Source: Acanthacorydalis orientalis (lineage: Eukaryota > Arthropoda > Insecta > Megaloptera > Corydalidae). Taken from it: a stretch of 64,000 bases of DNA. Below the pieces are notes generated by a model, which did no database searches, was not told where the DNA came from, and saw only the letters and a program-made list of their open reading frames with translations. The stretch is taken from contig CM068317.1 in NCBI GenBank assembly GCA_034766995.1, positions 49,914,425 to 49,978,424 of the forward strand. Direction: 5' to 3'. Below are positions 11,691 to 22,171 of this stretch, in pieces; positions within the stretch are counted from its first letter, which is position 1, and the number at the start of each line of letters is the position of its first letter. The position numbers were made by a program, and so were the translations under genes.

Positions 11691-11926
11691 ATTTTATTGT
11701 CAGATAATTTTTTGTTAAAATTTTTATTTTGAGAAATTTGCCTTAAAACATTTATTTTGTCAAATAAATTTTTGTATCCATTGTTTGTCGTGCCGATGAA
11801 GTTTTTTTAAAGAGTTTTTATTCTTATACAGTGGGTTAATGTAGAGGGTTTTTTTACACGGAGGTTACTGACGGGGGGTTAATATCTGGGAGATTTGTCC
11901 AAAGGGGGTAATTTTCCTGTTACGAC

Positions 11927-11964
<38 letters not shown>

Positions 11965-11970
11965 ATATAT
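11927..11970. repeat. (TA)n microsatellite, right flank of the 1-kb element
   Basis: TA run with GTATGTATGT interruption, matching the left-flank tract at 10843-10898. Confidence 0.95.
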
Positions 11971-12329
11971 GGCTCTATTCGAAACCCGCAACAAAACAGC
12001 ACCACCACTCATATACAGAAGATTTACACGAAATCACTTTTGACAATCATCACAGCCGAAATCTGAGTGATCAAAGGTTATTTACACGAGCTGAAAATAG
12101 ATGCGTCACTCGATCGAATACGTTCAAACGGGAACAACTTCTGCGAGTATTAATAATAATCCATCCGTCGAAATTAATCTGCTTAGAGGTCACGAACGGA
12201 GCTAATTTCGGAACGCCCGCCGTTCTCTCTAAGTATTTGACAATGTTTGAAGTGCTCTCATCCGTTACTCGCTGATATGATATGAAGAATGAATCGATTG
12301 ATGTGTCTTCTACACACACACACACGACG

Positions 12330-12332
12330 TTA

Positions 12333-12382
<50 letters not shown>

Positions 12383-12384
12383 TA
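12330..12384. repeat. (TA)n microsatellite
   Basis: About 50 bp of TA following a short CA run. Confidence 0.95.
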
Positions 12385-12681
12385 CACGGATTTTCGCTCA
12401 GCGCGCCGACGGGCGTCGATCAACTAGTCCAACAATTGTGATGTTTCTCCATGCGTTTATATTGAATGTTTCTTTTCGAGTTATTCGTACAGTTGTCTTT
12501 ACAGACTGTGTTCGATTTTATAGAGGACGTGAGTTCACTATACAGTAATTATATAGTTATGGAAATAGGAGACTGTTCGATGAGTTATTTTGATTCTTAA
12601 CTGTTTTATTAGACAATAGATAAACAGTATGTGAAATTAAAAAGAAAAAAAAACTACTACTGCGACCTGAATACAGAAATT

Positions 12682-12786
12682 AGTCTCTTTGGACAGTGGC
12701 GTATTTGTTGGTCAGTGTATGTATTTCATTGCTATGCTTAAAGTGGTCTATCTTCAGCATGGCAATGAAATCTGTCCAGAGGGACT
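12682..12786. repeat. Two-tier inverted repeat (hairpin)
   Basis: The inner arms ATTTCATTGCTATGCT (12723-12738) and AGCATGGCAATGAAAT (12756-12771) pair over 16 positions with one G-T-type mismatch around a 17-nt loop. The outer arms AGTCTCTTTGGACAG (12682-12696) and CTGTCCAGAGGGACT (12772-12786) pair over 15 positions with two mismatches. The left side has a 26-nt unpaired stretch between tiers and the right side has none. It could be a MITE remnant or a structured RNA; the sequence alone does not decide. Confidence 0.65.
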
Positions 12787-14004
12787 GGACAGTGGGCCGA
12801 AAAGGGTTAAGCTTACATTTTACGCGGCTTATTTGTGTGTTTAATTTGTTAATTTTTGTCATTTAATTGGGGGGAGAGTGAGCGTTATCGTTCGGTGGAG
12901 AAACCGTCCCCTCCCTCTACTGGGGTATCAGTGAGAGCGGCGGACAGGGAGCGCAGCTCCTCAGTCATGTATGAAAAATGAAAATTGATAATTTTGTTCG
13001 GACACTGTAGCTAAATTGATTTGCGAAAGAAATTAATTTCAGATTGAAAAACCGTTATATTGAAATGACCAGACGGATAGTTCGTTACTCGCATAGATGT
13101 GGAGATACGAGAAATGTCTGTATTATTCTCAACCATGCGAAAGAAACGCTGCTAAAATGTTTATAAATAGAAACAGCATGCACATATCTTAACGCGGGTT
13201 CGCTCCGAAGCGAACGAAGACGAAGAAACGAGCATCTCTTCCGTGCCGTTCCCAAGAAACATTCCACATTTAGTTGAATAAATCGTCGCAGATAAACAGC
13301 TCGTCAACCACTCCACTCGCTGATAGCTCTTTGAACTTGTTACAAGTCAGTGACGTTTCTGATATTACCTCAGACGACGCTTTACTTCTCATCAACTTCA
13401 CGGCGAAGTGTGTTTCACACTCGACATATCATTTCTGCAATTTTTTATATTGCGAGCCGACACTACATCCAACCACAAACACATGTAATGTACACCCCTC
13501 CTTCCACACACACACACACATATGTATATATATATATGGAAATGTGTGTGTGCGTGTATGTAGACACATGTCCGGTACAAGTTTCAGAGATAAGAAATGT
13601 TCTCGCATCAAATTGAGATTCGTTTCGATTTGATGGAATTTTCGATGATGGAATGTACTCGTAAGAAATGGCAGTTGGGCACGACGATAAAAAATGTTTT
13701 CGGGCGCCAATAGCAATAAATTGAAATATCGTACGCTCGACTTTTATCACACGGAATCGAACGCGTTGGTCCGTGTGCGAAGCGGAAATGCCGTTCAGTC
13801 GAATCGAACCCGTTTGTACACTCTCTCTAATTGTTTGTAAATTCAGTCAAGTCATTTACATAATAATAATAATAATAACGGAATTCAAATGAATCACAAG
13901 TGGTCATTTTATAAACCATATCATTGTTAGTTCATTGATTAATGAAGAAGATCTGCAATTGTGTTTAACACTTTTAACATTTGTTAATCATGATTTCGAT
14001 CCGT

Positions 14005-14215
14005 TTGTACGTAGGCAACGAATAAAACAAATCGATAATCATTTATCGAACCTTTTTTATTAGAATTTTTTATGAAATGTGGAGACAAAAATTGAATTGT
14101 TGTTTTTTTTAATGACAGGACAGTATTTAAAGTACTTTCTAACTAAACATGGGAGTGTCGTCGACCGTTATTGATCTATAATTGTGTAGCTTATTTATTT
14201 TCTCCTCGACATGAA
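14005..14215 (-). mobile_element. Foldback MITE copy, reverse arm (near-identical to 8.7-8.9 kb)
   Basis: Starts with the family motif GTAGGCAACGAATAAAAC and ATCGATAATCATTTATCGAA, then runs for about 200 bp as the reverse complement of 8735-8945. Shared blocks include AATGACAGGACAGTATTTAA and CTAACTAAACATGGGAGTG. Most differences are single bases and A/T run lengths, so this duplication is younger than the rest of the family. Confidence 0.75.
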
Positions 14216-15119
14216 AAAGCACTACTTGAAATAAACGGTAGATTCGACCGCAAAAAACGCGCTCGCGCAAATATTTGTCAAAGTGTAGACAGGCCGTGTG
14301 GATGTTTACTTCCGTGCAAACAGTTTGATGATGGGCTTGCGCGCATGTGTGTGTGTATGTGTGTATATGTGTGTGTGTGTTTGTCTAATTGATTGTAAAT
14401 AACGGATTCGTTCGAAACGTACAAACGAACGTACAGCAACAGAATGAACAGTTCATCTCTCCCCACGCTTTTAGATACAGTTTTCATCGCCGTCGTCCGC
14501 GATATTTCCGTACGACACCGTTACATAATTCGGCGGCGGAAGAGCGTGTCGAGCGGCGAGAATGGCAGAAAAATCCGTCGGTCGGGCGTGCGGCGTGCGA
14601 CGGAACACGACCCGGTAAGAGATAATCTAATTACACGTCTTCGCCGAGGCGCGAAAATACTCCACCGGCTCGTCCGCCGCGTCCTCTGAATATAAATCGC
14701 GACCGCGAGCAGCGCACGAAGGGACACTCTGCGCTCTGTGCGCTCGGTCGTTCGCTGCGATCGATGACGGCGTCGCCGTTTCGAACCTATGACGTGTTCG
14801 AATTCATTAGCGCGATCGATTTGTTTATAAAAAATAATAAAAGCGAGTGCGGTGACGGTGACGGAATCGAAGGGACGTCGGCGCGCGACCAGGCCGTGAT
14901 TGTAGCCTTTGCACTGTGGCACCGAACTACGTTTCTATGGAATTCTGGTACAGTGCACACGATGTCGTTCCCATTTCGGATTGTTCGACACTTGCTTGCA
15001 AGCGGTTTATGATTTAATCACTTGCACTGGAATGACTGAAGTGTTATCTGTGTCATGTGAGGAGATAACATAAGCTGCAGGTTTGAAACAATGAACACGA
15101 ATATTCGTTTACCTGTTAC
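14216..15119. other. Intergenic GC-rich patch
   Basis: Sequence at about 14440-14960 is CG-rich with many CG dinucleotides and is open on both strands (up to 133 codons on the minus strand). I recognise no domain, and no splice-donor/acceptor framework links the frames. A (TG)n stretch lies at 14346-14382. Confidence 0.5.
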
Positions 15120-15650
15120 AGTTTAATCGTTACTAAAGTTCCATTATAGGTCTTGCACTGTTTGCACTGTAGCTTCATCTTGTCGAAACAATATCTATAG
15201 ATGATTATCGATAGCTGGTCTCGAAATATTTTCTATCATCGTACAGTATTGAGTGTCACTGTTGGTTACAGCAGCACCGTCTTAATTTTCGAAAAAATAA
15301 GGGCTTATGTTCCTTTAGGACGTTACACCGCATAGAACAGTACACTTCAGTCGGTGTAATTGTCGCCGATGAGGTTCTCTTGAATTCTCTGTAGCTCGTA
15401 TTCTACGGTTTTATCTGTTCAAAAAACCATTTTAGTGGAAATGAGCTTCGTCGTCACTCAGTCGAATTATGAATAAATTTATTATTGTCTTCTGCTTTCT
15501 GGCGAAAAAGAATCGCATAATAAAGGAGATGCTGTAAAGCTGTTAGCTTCAACACTTGCACAAGCTGCATTTTACATGAGAACATTTTTAATACTGCCGA
15601 AATCTTTTTCGATGACCTCCGAGATCTTCCAAGTTCGGTTGAACGTCTCC
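15120..15650 (-). mobile_element. DDE transposase pseudogene, tandem copy B
   Basis: Read on the minus strand this copy runs from the end of the HTH-linker into the catalytic domain. SDDEAHFH corresponds to the family SDEAHFH box with the first catalytic D, TENSREPHRRQLH is the W-x-xENPR region, and YFFEN-DGAAVTNSDTQYC is the middle. ILFRQDEATVQT corresponds to the FQQDGATAHT box with the second D. Many stops and frame changes make it non-functional. It lies head-to-tail with copy A (15660-16250), and the two share long blocks such as CTCTGTAGCTC and AATGAGCTTC. This lineage belongs to the Tc1/mariner DDE superfamily as seen in insects. Confidence 0.75.
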
Positions 15651-15659
15651 TGGCGGCTA

Positions 15660-16250
15660 TTTCATGACTTTGAGTGGGTAATTACATTTAAGTGAGTGTA
15701 ACTGTCGCTGATAAAGTGCTCTTGGATTCTCTGTAGCTCACATTCTGCGGATTCGTTTGTTCACGAATCCATTTAAGTAGAAATGAGCTTCATCGTCACT
15801 CATAATCAAATTGTGAATAAATTCATTGTTTTCTTCTGCTTGTCGGCGAAAACGAATAGCAATATTCAAGGCGATACTGAAAATCTGTTGGCTTTAACAC
15901 TCGCATAAGCTGCCCATTGTATAAAAATATTTTTAATGCGGCCAGAATCCCTTGCAGTGACGTCTTCCAAGTTCGATTGGACGTCGTCTTGTTGACGTTT
16001 CAGGACTTTGGTAAATAGTCTCCTGTACACGTTGAATATTGGCCTCAGTTAAAGCCGAAGATGTCTTCCAAATACTGGACGATGTGTTGTCGAAAACGTG
16101 CGACCGAACGATTAATCGTCGACTCCGATCGACCTGTTCGAACATTAAAATGACGACGACGCATTCAAAAACATTGAACGCTGATTTTCAAAATAAAATT
16201 CAAATTATTTTGGTACGTCGTTCGGTCGTGTACCTTTACATGATAAGTTC
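15660..16250 (-). mobile_element. DDE transposase pseudogene, tandem copy A with HTH
   Basis: On the minus strand a 70-codon frame (16145-15933) contains LTEANIQRVQETIYQSP, the HTH-linker of an insect DDE transposase. It is followed in other frames by KPTDFQYRLEYC and then MSDDEAHFYLNGFVNK and ATENPRALYQRQLHSL, which hold the first catalytic aspartate. The rest of the catalytic domain is cut off and copy B follows. The distal 16165-16250 part is the presumed 5' flank, also conserved at 1395-1490. No inverted repeat pair was found. Confidence 0.78.
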
Positions 16251-17395
16251 CGCTGGAAAGAGGTCGAAAAAAAACATTCATACTGAAAAACCATCGACTA
16301 TTCAAAACCGCTCCGTTCCTTTTGCGCCCGCCTGAAAGTTCAGCTTTCTATCAAGATATACGAATCGGTATTCGATACAGTTTGACCACTTGGTATTGTT
16401 GTTAATACATTGGAATTTTCTACAAATGTCAGACTTTCGTTTTGGAAAAATAACAGGTTGTGTTTGGTCAGCGTTCGATTTGACTCTTCTGATTTTATAA
16501 AATGCTCGTGATCAGAGTGTGCGCGGTTCGGTTCTGTGCATTTCTTTCCGCTTAGAAACCGGCGAACAAATGTACAAAAAGAGCGTCACCTTGCACGGCA
16601 ACCGTAAGTACATTAGTGAGGTTAGGTTCGCATATTATGTACGTGCATTTCAGACCGCTGATAAAAATCAGTGCCGAGCGCCGTCCCACTGACTGACTCA
16701 ATCCGCTATACACATTTAGGTACAGTTGAAGGCGCTCTTTCAGCGTGTGTGCAAACTCGTTATAATCACATCTATGCGTGTGTGTGTGTGCGTGTAAAGA
16801 TTTCCACATGCACACATCCGTACATATTGTACAAGCTTGCGTGCGTGTCGTGCGGCACCCACGCCACGCGGTCTGTACTCTTAGCGGCTCTGCGTATCCA
16901 CACAAAATCTGACCTCGCGCGCGGCCCACCGACCCCCCTCCTCGTTTAATTTCTCGCCCGCACGCGACCGACTGAGCACGCATACCGACCTTAGTAAATT
17001 ATTGATTTTCGTTCAGCGGCGGTTGTCGCTTCATTTCGCATGTTGGAAGCGCATTCAGTCGTCTCGACGGCCAACAAGCCCCCGTGCTGTACGTACGGAC
17101 GTAACTCGCACCCCCGAACCCTCGCGTCGTCACTCCCGACCGCCGACGTACCCCCCCCGCCGCCGCCCCGGACCGCGACCCGTTCGGTCTCATTGATTTT
17201 GTTATTATTTATAAAATGTGCGTTCTACGACGACCTCACACCACGCTGACTCGTTTTAAATAACGCTGTACACATTATTCACACGTGCCACACACTTGCC
17301 TTGTGACGTCTGACTATGATGTAGTTACGTACATGCACCCTTCGGCAATGTCTCTGTACACCTGTCTAATAATGTGTGTGTGTTTATATACATAC

Positions 17396-17445
<50 letters not shown>

Positions 17446-17579
17446 GTGTGGGTGTGTATGTGTAAAGGATGTATCAAAAAAGCAAAGAACATTAATTCCA
17501 CGACGTTCACAGCGATTGGAGCTTCACATGCGACAACGTGACATGTTTTGCATAAGAATTTATTACTGAACGCTTATAA
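16251..17579. other. Intergenic with a GC-rich patch and a TA tract
   Basis: A CG-rich patch lies at about 16840-17190 and contains C-homopolymer stretches. A (TA)n tract is at 17385-17444. Open frames here are compositional. Confidence 0.5.
17385..17444. repeat. (TA)n microsatellite
   Basis: About 55 bp of TA with two CATA interruptions. Confidence 0.95.
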
Positions 17580-17955
17580 GGTTCAATAAATACAAGAATT
17601 GAAGCCAGCAGAGCCCTCGACGAGTCGAAGATTTGTTAATTGGATGCTCGAACGACACGATTTTTCCGAAACAGTCATCCTCAGCGATGAGGCTCGTTTC
17701 TAACTCTCTAAGCGATGAGTTTCGAAGAGTAATTGGTGTGATAGATTCCCAGTTATGTAGGGATGTTATTCGAGATTTTAACAAAGAACGGTTGCTTTTA
17801 GGAGAGCAAGAGGCGGTCACTCACACGATATCATTTTTCATTTATAAATGGCACATATCCTTAACTATTATTTACAACAGAGAAACTTGGAACTTCAGCG
17901 CAAATTCTGTGTTTTATTTCAAATTAAAAAATTGGTTCCTTATTGGAAAACCGTG
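17580..17955 (+). pseudogene. DDE transposase relic sharing its 3' part with 23.8-24.0 kb
   Basis: The plus strand first reads IQELKPAEPSTSRRFVNWML then ERHDFSETVILSDEARF and a stop, the region around the first catalytic D of insect DDE transposases. From about 17715 onward it is a diverged copy of the reverse complement of 23775-24010: CGAAGAGTAATTG; TAGGGATGTTATT; CACTCACACGAT; and TTCAGCGCAAATTCTGTGTT. The second and third catalytic boxes are missing, so the copy is internally deleted. Confidence 0.7.
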
Positions 17956-18783
17956 TTTTTAGAAAAAAAAAATATCTGTTCGTGATTTGGAGGAGTTCGA
18001 GTGCGTGTCGAAAACTAGTTCTGTTCGGACGTCGAGAGAAGAACATTTCAAAATCGTGTTCGATGGAGACATTCAGAGTGTATATCTGAACGAGTAAGAA
18101 AACGCTGTAGGTGTTACTCGATTCGAATAACGTCACGTGACGGGAAGCGAACGCACTTGTCGGCCGGCCGCAGTGCGATTTTCCACGGGGCGGTCCGTCG
18201 GACCGTTAAATAAAAGAGCACCGCGTCAGGCACTCCACGCATCAAGTATGTGCGCCGGCCGAGTGTCTGATTTTTCCGATCGTCACTAATGTAAAATCGG
18301 TCGACTTATCGTTCGAGTGGACCGCACTTAAGTTGATTGATGAGCGCGTTATTTACTTTCGGGCCGAGTGCGATGAACAAACGGCTCGGACCGCGTCGCG
18401 TTATTAAAATCTAATTACGACGGATGTACATGTGATTTCCGGCGACGCGTGGCGTCCGAACCGATCGATCAAGTTCCATTGTTGGTCGGACGGGTGACGC
18501 GTGGGTGGACCGCGTCGCGACGACGACCGCGTGTCGTCCCGGTCCTGGTCACGTCTCGGGCCCGCGTCACGAGTGAACAACAATCGCCGATTTTTCTTCA
18601 ACACACTGTATTTCCTACAAGTTCTGCTGCCATGTTTCGGATTAGTCGATCATTTTTTAAGAAATATTTTGGTATCCAACTCTCAATCGATTAAAATTGA
18701 TGATAATATGAAATATCATTCAATTTTAATGTAGACCTCACCCTCCTCCGTTTATGAACGCAGTTACAAGGTTTTGTATGCTA

Positions 18784-18785
<2 letters not shown>

Positions 18786-18834
<49 letters not shown>
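18786..18834. repeat. (TA)n microsatellite
   Basis: Uninterrupted TA run of about 49 bp. Confidence 0.95.
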
Positions 18835-18835
<1 letters not shown>

Positions 18836-18867
18836 CTCCCATTTTTTTACTCGGAACAGTTTTTCAA

Positions 18868-18970
18868 ACACATTACTAAGCATTGATCAAAAATGATCAA
18901 CAATGATTTATCGAACAGTTTTGGTCAGATATGTTTTCAATGAAAAAATAATTCATTTGTGTGAATGAAA
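18868..18970 (-). mobile_element. Foldback MITE copy, reverse arm
   Basis: TTGATCAAAAATGATCAACA, ATGATTTATCGAACAG, TTTTGGTCAGATATGTTTTC and GAAAAAATAATTCATTTGTG match the reverse arm of the family in order. The core and outer terminus are missing. Confidence 0.6.
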
Positions 18971-19890
18971 AAAAGTATTCATTTATTTGTGCACTGGAGT
19001 AAAATTGCTTTTATAGTAGTTTCGAAGCCGTCTGAACTAACAGTAAAAGTAACTGCACGTCCGAACTTCTGACAGCAGAGAAAAAAGTGAACGGTTGTGA
19101 AGAGAGAGACGTCCGTGAGAATCTGTTCGAGATTCGTCGCTAGAGAGATTTTTATTAGCGTCGCGGCCGCATCTTCCGGCGGCCCCCGTTCCGACATTCT
19201 ATATCATCGAATCTAGTAAGCCCGCCATCCACTTTGCAAGATTATACACTCCGTCTCGTCCGTTCTCGTGCGGAGATCGCCGCGATATAATGTATCTGTT
19301 CCGTCCGCGCGCGACGAACGCGGGGGCGTTCGACCGCTCGCACGGGCCGCGACCCGACGAACTGTCCGCCCATATATTTCGTAACGGGGCCGATGCGGAC
19401 GTCGCCTATAAATGTATTATCGGTATCTCTAATCGAACGGTCGCTCTTGTCTCCTTAAATAGATAAAAAGCGTCGGTTTCGAACAACAACTCGAAACTTT
19501 CGCCCGCGCTCATCAATTATGGATCCGAGAACAGATTTATACGCGGACCGAAACGGTTCGAATTCTTCTTTTCACGGGTTCGGAACACTGTTCGTTGAAT
19601 TATCGAACCAGAGACATTACAGTAACACTAGGAGACAACTTCAGATATTTAGAGAAGAGTTAAGCGTTCACAAGTGAGCGGTCTTCGGATTCATTTAACA
19701 TTTTGCATCGTGCATGAAAACGTATTCGAAACCAATCGAATTTTCAATTACTTTTTAATTATCGACATGTTGATTCGTTCGGTACTATTTGGAAGCTCTA
19801 ACGAAATTTCCAAATTAGCAAATAAATTCTATGCTTAGCGGGCAGAGACGAAAAGGAACTTTTCTAATCAAAACTGTTCAATACTTTATT

Positions 19891-19979
19891 TCTTCTCCTT
19901 TAAGTCGCTGTTTCTTTTTTTCGTTATCTTTAAGTAGTGAGGAAAAAAGAAAAGAAAACAGTGACTTAAACGAGGAGGA
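19891..19979. repeat. Hairpin, about 30-bp arms
   Basis: The left arm TCCTTTAAGTCGCTGTTTCT followed by a T-run pairs with the right arm, an A/G-run followed by AACAGTGACTTAAACGAGGA, around a loop near GTTATCTTTAAGTAGTGAG. The arm has one or two internal mismatches. The total of about 89 nt is within the range of a microRNA precursor, but half the arm is poly-pyrimidine/purine. Confidence 0.6.
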
Positions 19980-20189
19980 ACAAGCAATTTAGAACCGAGT
20001 GCATATTTACAAAACAAATTACAAATATTCGGTCGCTCATGAGTAATACGGTATTTTCATACAGGCGAAAATGGATGATGCAATGTTTTCCAATTATAGC
20101 GGTAGCGTGTCAGATGTATACGCTGCTCAATTGTACTTTATGTTTTCTCAGTCTTATCGTGGAAGATTAACAGCGATCACACAAATTTA

Positions 20190-20660
20190 CAAGAAAAAAT
20201 ATCAGTTATAATGGAAATGTCAATAAAACATATTAAGCATATTTTTCTTTTGGAGTTTCGGCACAGCAATAGCACCGCAACTGCACTGAAAAAAATATGG
20301 GAGATTTATCGTTCAGATGTGTCTTAGGACAAAGATAGTTTCAACGATTTCGATCCAGGACCACAGCCTCGAAGATGAGAACGATATTCCCCTGACCTAC
20401 CACCATCGTATCGTTATCTATTCCGAAATCACCAAAATCACATCGATGGAGAACGGCTTTAATACTGAGAGTGATGTCCGAAAGGAGCTCGTCTCTTTCT
20501 TTAATGCAGAGTCCTGAAAGTCTTATCGTCAGGGTATTGAAAATTTATGATAATGATAGGAAAAAGTTGTAAATAATAACGGAAAATACATTTTTGATCA
20601 AAATTAAAACGTCGAATTTTTCCTTCCGTGTCAAAGCTTATTTTAAGAAAACCGCGTCGC
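20190..20660 (+). pseudogene. mariner transposase relic with central deletion
   Basis: The plus strand begins with a decayed mariner N-terminus, MEMSIKHIKHIFLLEFRHS then TATALKKIWEIYR, matching the IRHILLFEFxxGxNAxEAxxxI..VYG helix. DHSLEDEN follows, matching DxSLEDEPRSGRP. After losing the linker and the catalytic core it resumes at FNTESDVRKELVSFFNAES, matching the C-terminal SxEDVRKALxxFFxSKxxSFY region, and decays in other frames. Stops occur throughout. This resembles the Hsmar2/SETMAR-like group of mariners. Confidence 0.7.
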
Positions 20661-22129
20661 TCACGGGACGGCCCAATACATTCAACCGTACCGTCCATCC
20701 TCCGGATCGTCCGAACACGAATCGACTGATTCGGACGGCCTCTTCGGAACGCCGTGCGCTATTTTTGAAAAGCGTCGAACGTCGGCTCCACGCCGGTCCG
20801 TTTTATTCACCGGTCTCTACCTGCCGCATTCTATAAATAAAACGGACCGAAGATAACGCTTCCTTTCAACGAATTCGTATAACCGATCCACGCACACACC
20901 TGTACGCGCGCGCGTGTGCGTGCGTGCGTGCGTGCGGATGTGCGGACGGTGTGAAAAACACGGGGGTCGAATCGAGCGCGCGTTTCCGTCCCGTCGTGTT
21001 CGAACGAAGGGTGAGAAAAATAATCACGGCGCGTCGACAATGTGCGCCGTCGACGGTTTAAGGTTCTGTGACGTTTAAACAAGCTTCAAAGATACTTGTC
21101 ATTACGTGTAATTAAGCATGCTCCATTGGACCGAGCGACGCCCCTAAACAAGACACTTAATCTATATGTTAAGTAAGACGGTCGAAGCGTCGATACGAGT
21201 TCACAGCGTGTGTGCGCTCTTGTGTGCGTGTGTGTGTTTTTTTTTCTGTGTGTCGGCTCGTTCCGGCCGACACGTTCGATCCGACCGTTTCTATGTCGAT
21301 TTTCCATGCAATCATTCACCGGAAGAGTTTATTGTAGAAGCATGGAACGGGACGACGGGAAGATGCCCGTAGATATGGAAATAATTACTCGAACGTTCCG
21401 CATATATTTAAGTGAAATGAAAACGGTCTGATCTGTTTCGTTCGCTCTTCGGTCAAGAATCAATAATTGTTCGGGCGGTCGTTTTCGTTGAACATTTTTC
21501 GATAGAAATAACAAACATTGTCGTTCGAGTTATAAAATGAAAACGGATCCTGTATACGTGGATTGTACACAGAAAATCGCCGATTCATGTAGGTGGATCG
21601 TTCCACTGAATACTACTTGCAGGGAGAGCGCGCAAACGTGGGGAACTCGAATCGCTCGAGGGTCGGTAGGCGGTGGCACGTAGTTTATGTTCCCTTAACC
21701 CTTTGATGCACTTTTGCGCCGTTCGGGAGAAACAGGGGGCTCAAAGTTTGAAGACAACGTATGAATACCTTGTCTCCGTACAAATACAAGAAATGAGTGC
21801 GTACCATAGTTGTTTAGCTAAGACAGTCGAGACGGTGGAGGTCTCGGGTTCAATTCTTCTTTTCGAATTTTTTTTGTTTTGTTTTTTGTAATGTGAATGT
21901 TATGTTGTTATAAAAATTTCTTTTCTCGATACATTTTTATTGTTTTTTCTGTAAAAATATCATCTAAAAATGTTTGGACGCTAATTTTATTACTTTTTAT
22001 TTTCTTCATCATTAAAAAACACATGTATATTTTTATTTTCTGTGTAATGTATTTCTGTGTAAGAGTCGACTATATATATATATATATATGCATGCCCACA
22101 CCAGTGTCTCGGTAATACCGAATAGAAAT

Positions 22130-22171
<42 letters not shown>

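Larger units (their letters stand above)
10911..11923. mobile_element. Non-autonomous transposon, 1.0 kb, with about 150-bp terminal inverted repeats
   Basis: The left end (10911-11087) and the reverse complement of the right end (about 11790-11923) match block by block: ACAATTACCCtCTGGACAA; AATAACCcCCCGnAC; TAACCTnCGTGTA; ACATTAAnCC; and TGTATAAGAATAAAAAnTCT. The ends are strikingly strand-biased, C-rich on the left and G-rich on the right. TA microsatellites lie on both sides, suggesting insertion into TA repeats. The interior is AT-rich with no transposase. It contains a smaller TIR element (11110-11305) and two tandem roughly 115-bp units (about 11455-11690). The superfamily is not recognised. 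Confidence 0.75.
11971..14004. other. Intergenic with microsatellites and one strong hairpin
   Basis: (CA)n at 12312-12325 and (TA)n at 12330-12384; (CA)n near 13508-13521; a hairpin at 12682-12786 (listed separately). The other short frames are not convincing. Confidence 0.5.
17956..20189. other. Intergenic with GC-rich patches, a TA tract and a hairpin
   Basis: CG-rich patches at 18150-18590 and 19130-19520 flank a (TA)24 tract (18786-18834) and a MITE half-copy (18868-18970). A long hairpin lies at 19891-19979. No supported gene. Confidence 0.5.

Noticed and set aside
14521..14922. 133-codon arginine-rich minus-strand frame
   Set aside because: A by-product of CG-rich DNA, where stop codons are rare; several overlapping frames on both strands are equally open.
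16552..16983. 143-codon minus-strand frame
   Set aside because: Runs through a GT/CA microsatellite and a CG-rich patch; cysteine- and histidine-rich part comes from the repeat.
21790..21860. tRNA-like GGGTTCAATTC with an upstream TAGC
   Set aside because: No cloverleaf can be drawn; the spacing between the boxes is wrong and the acceptor stem does not pair.
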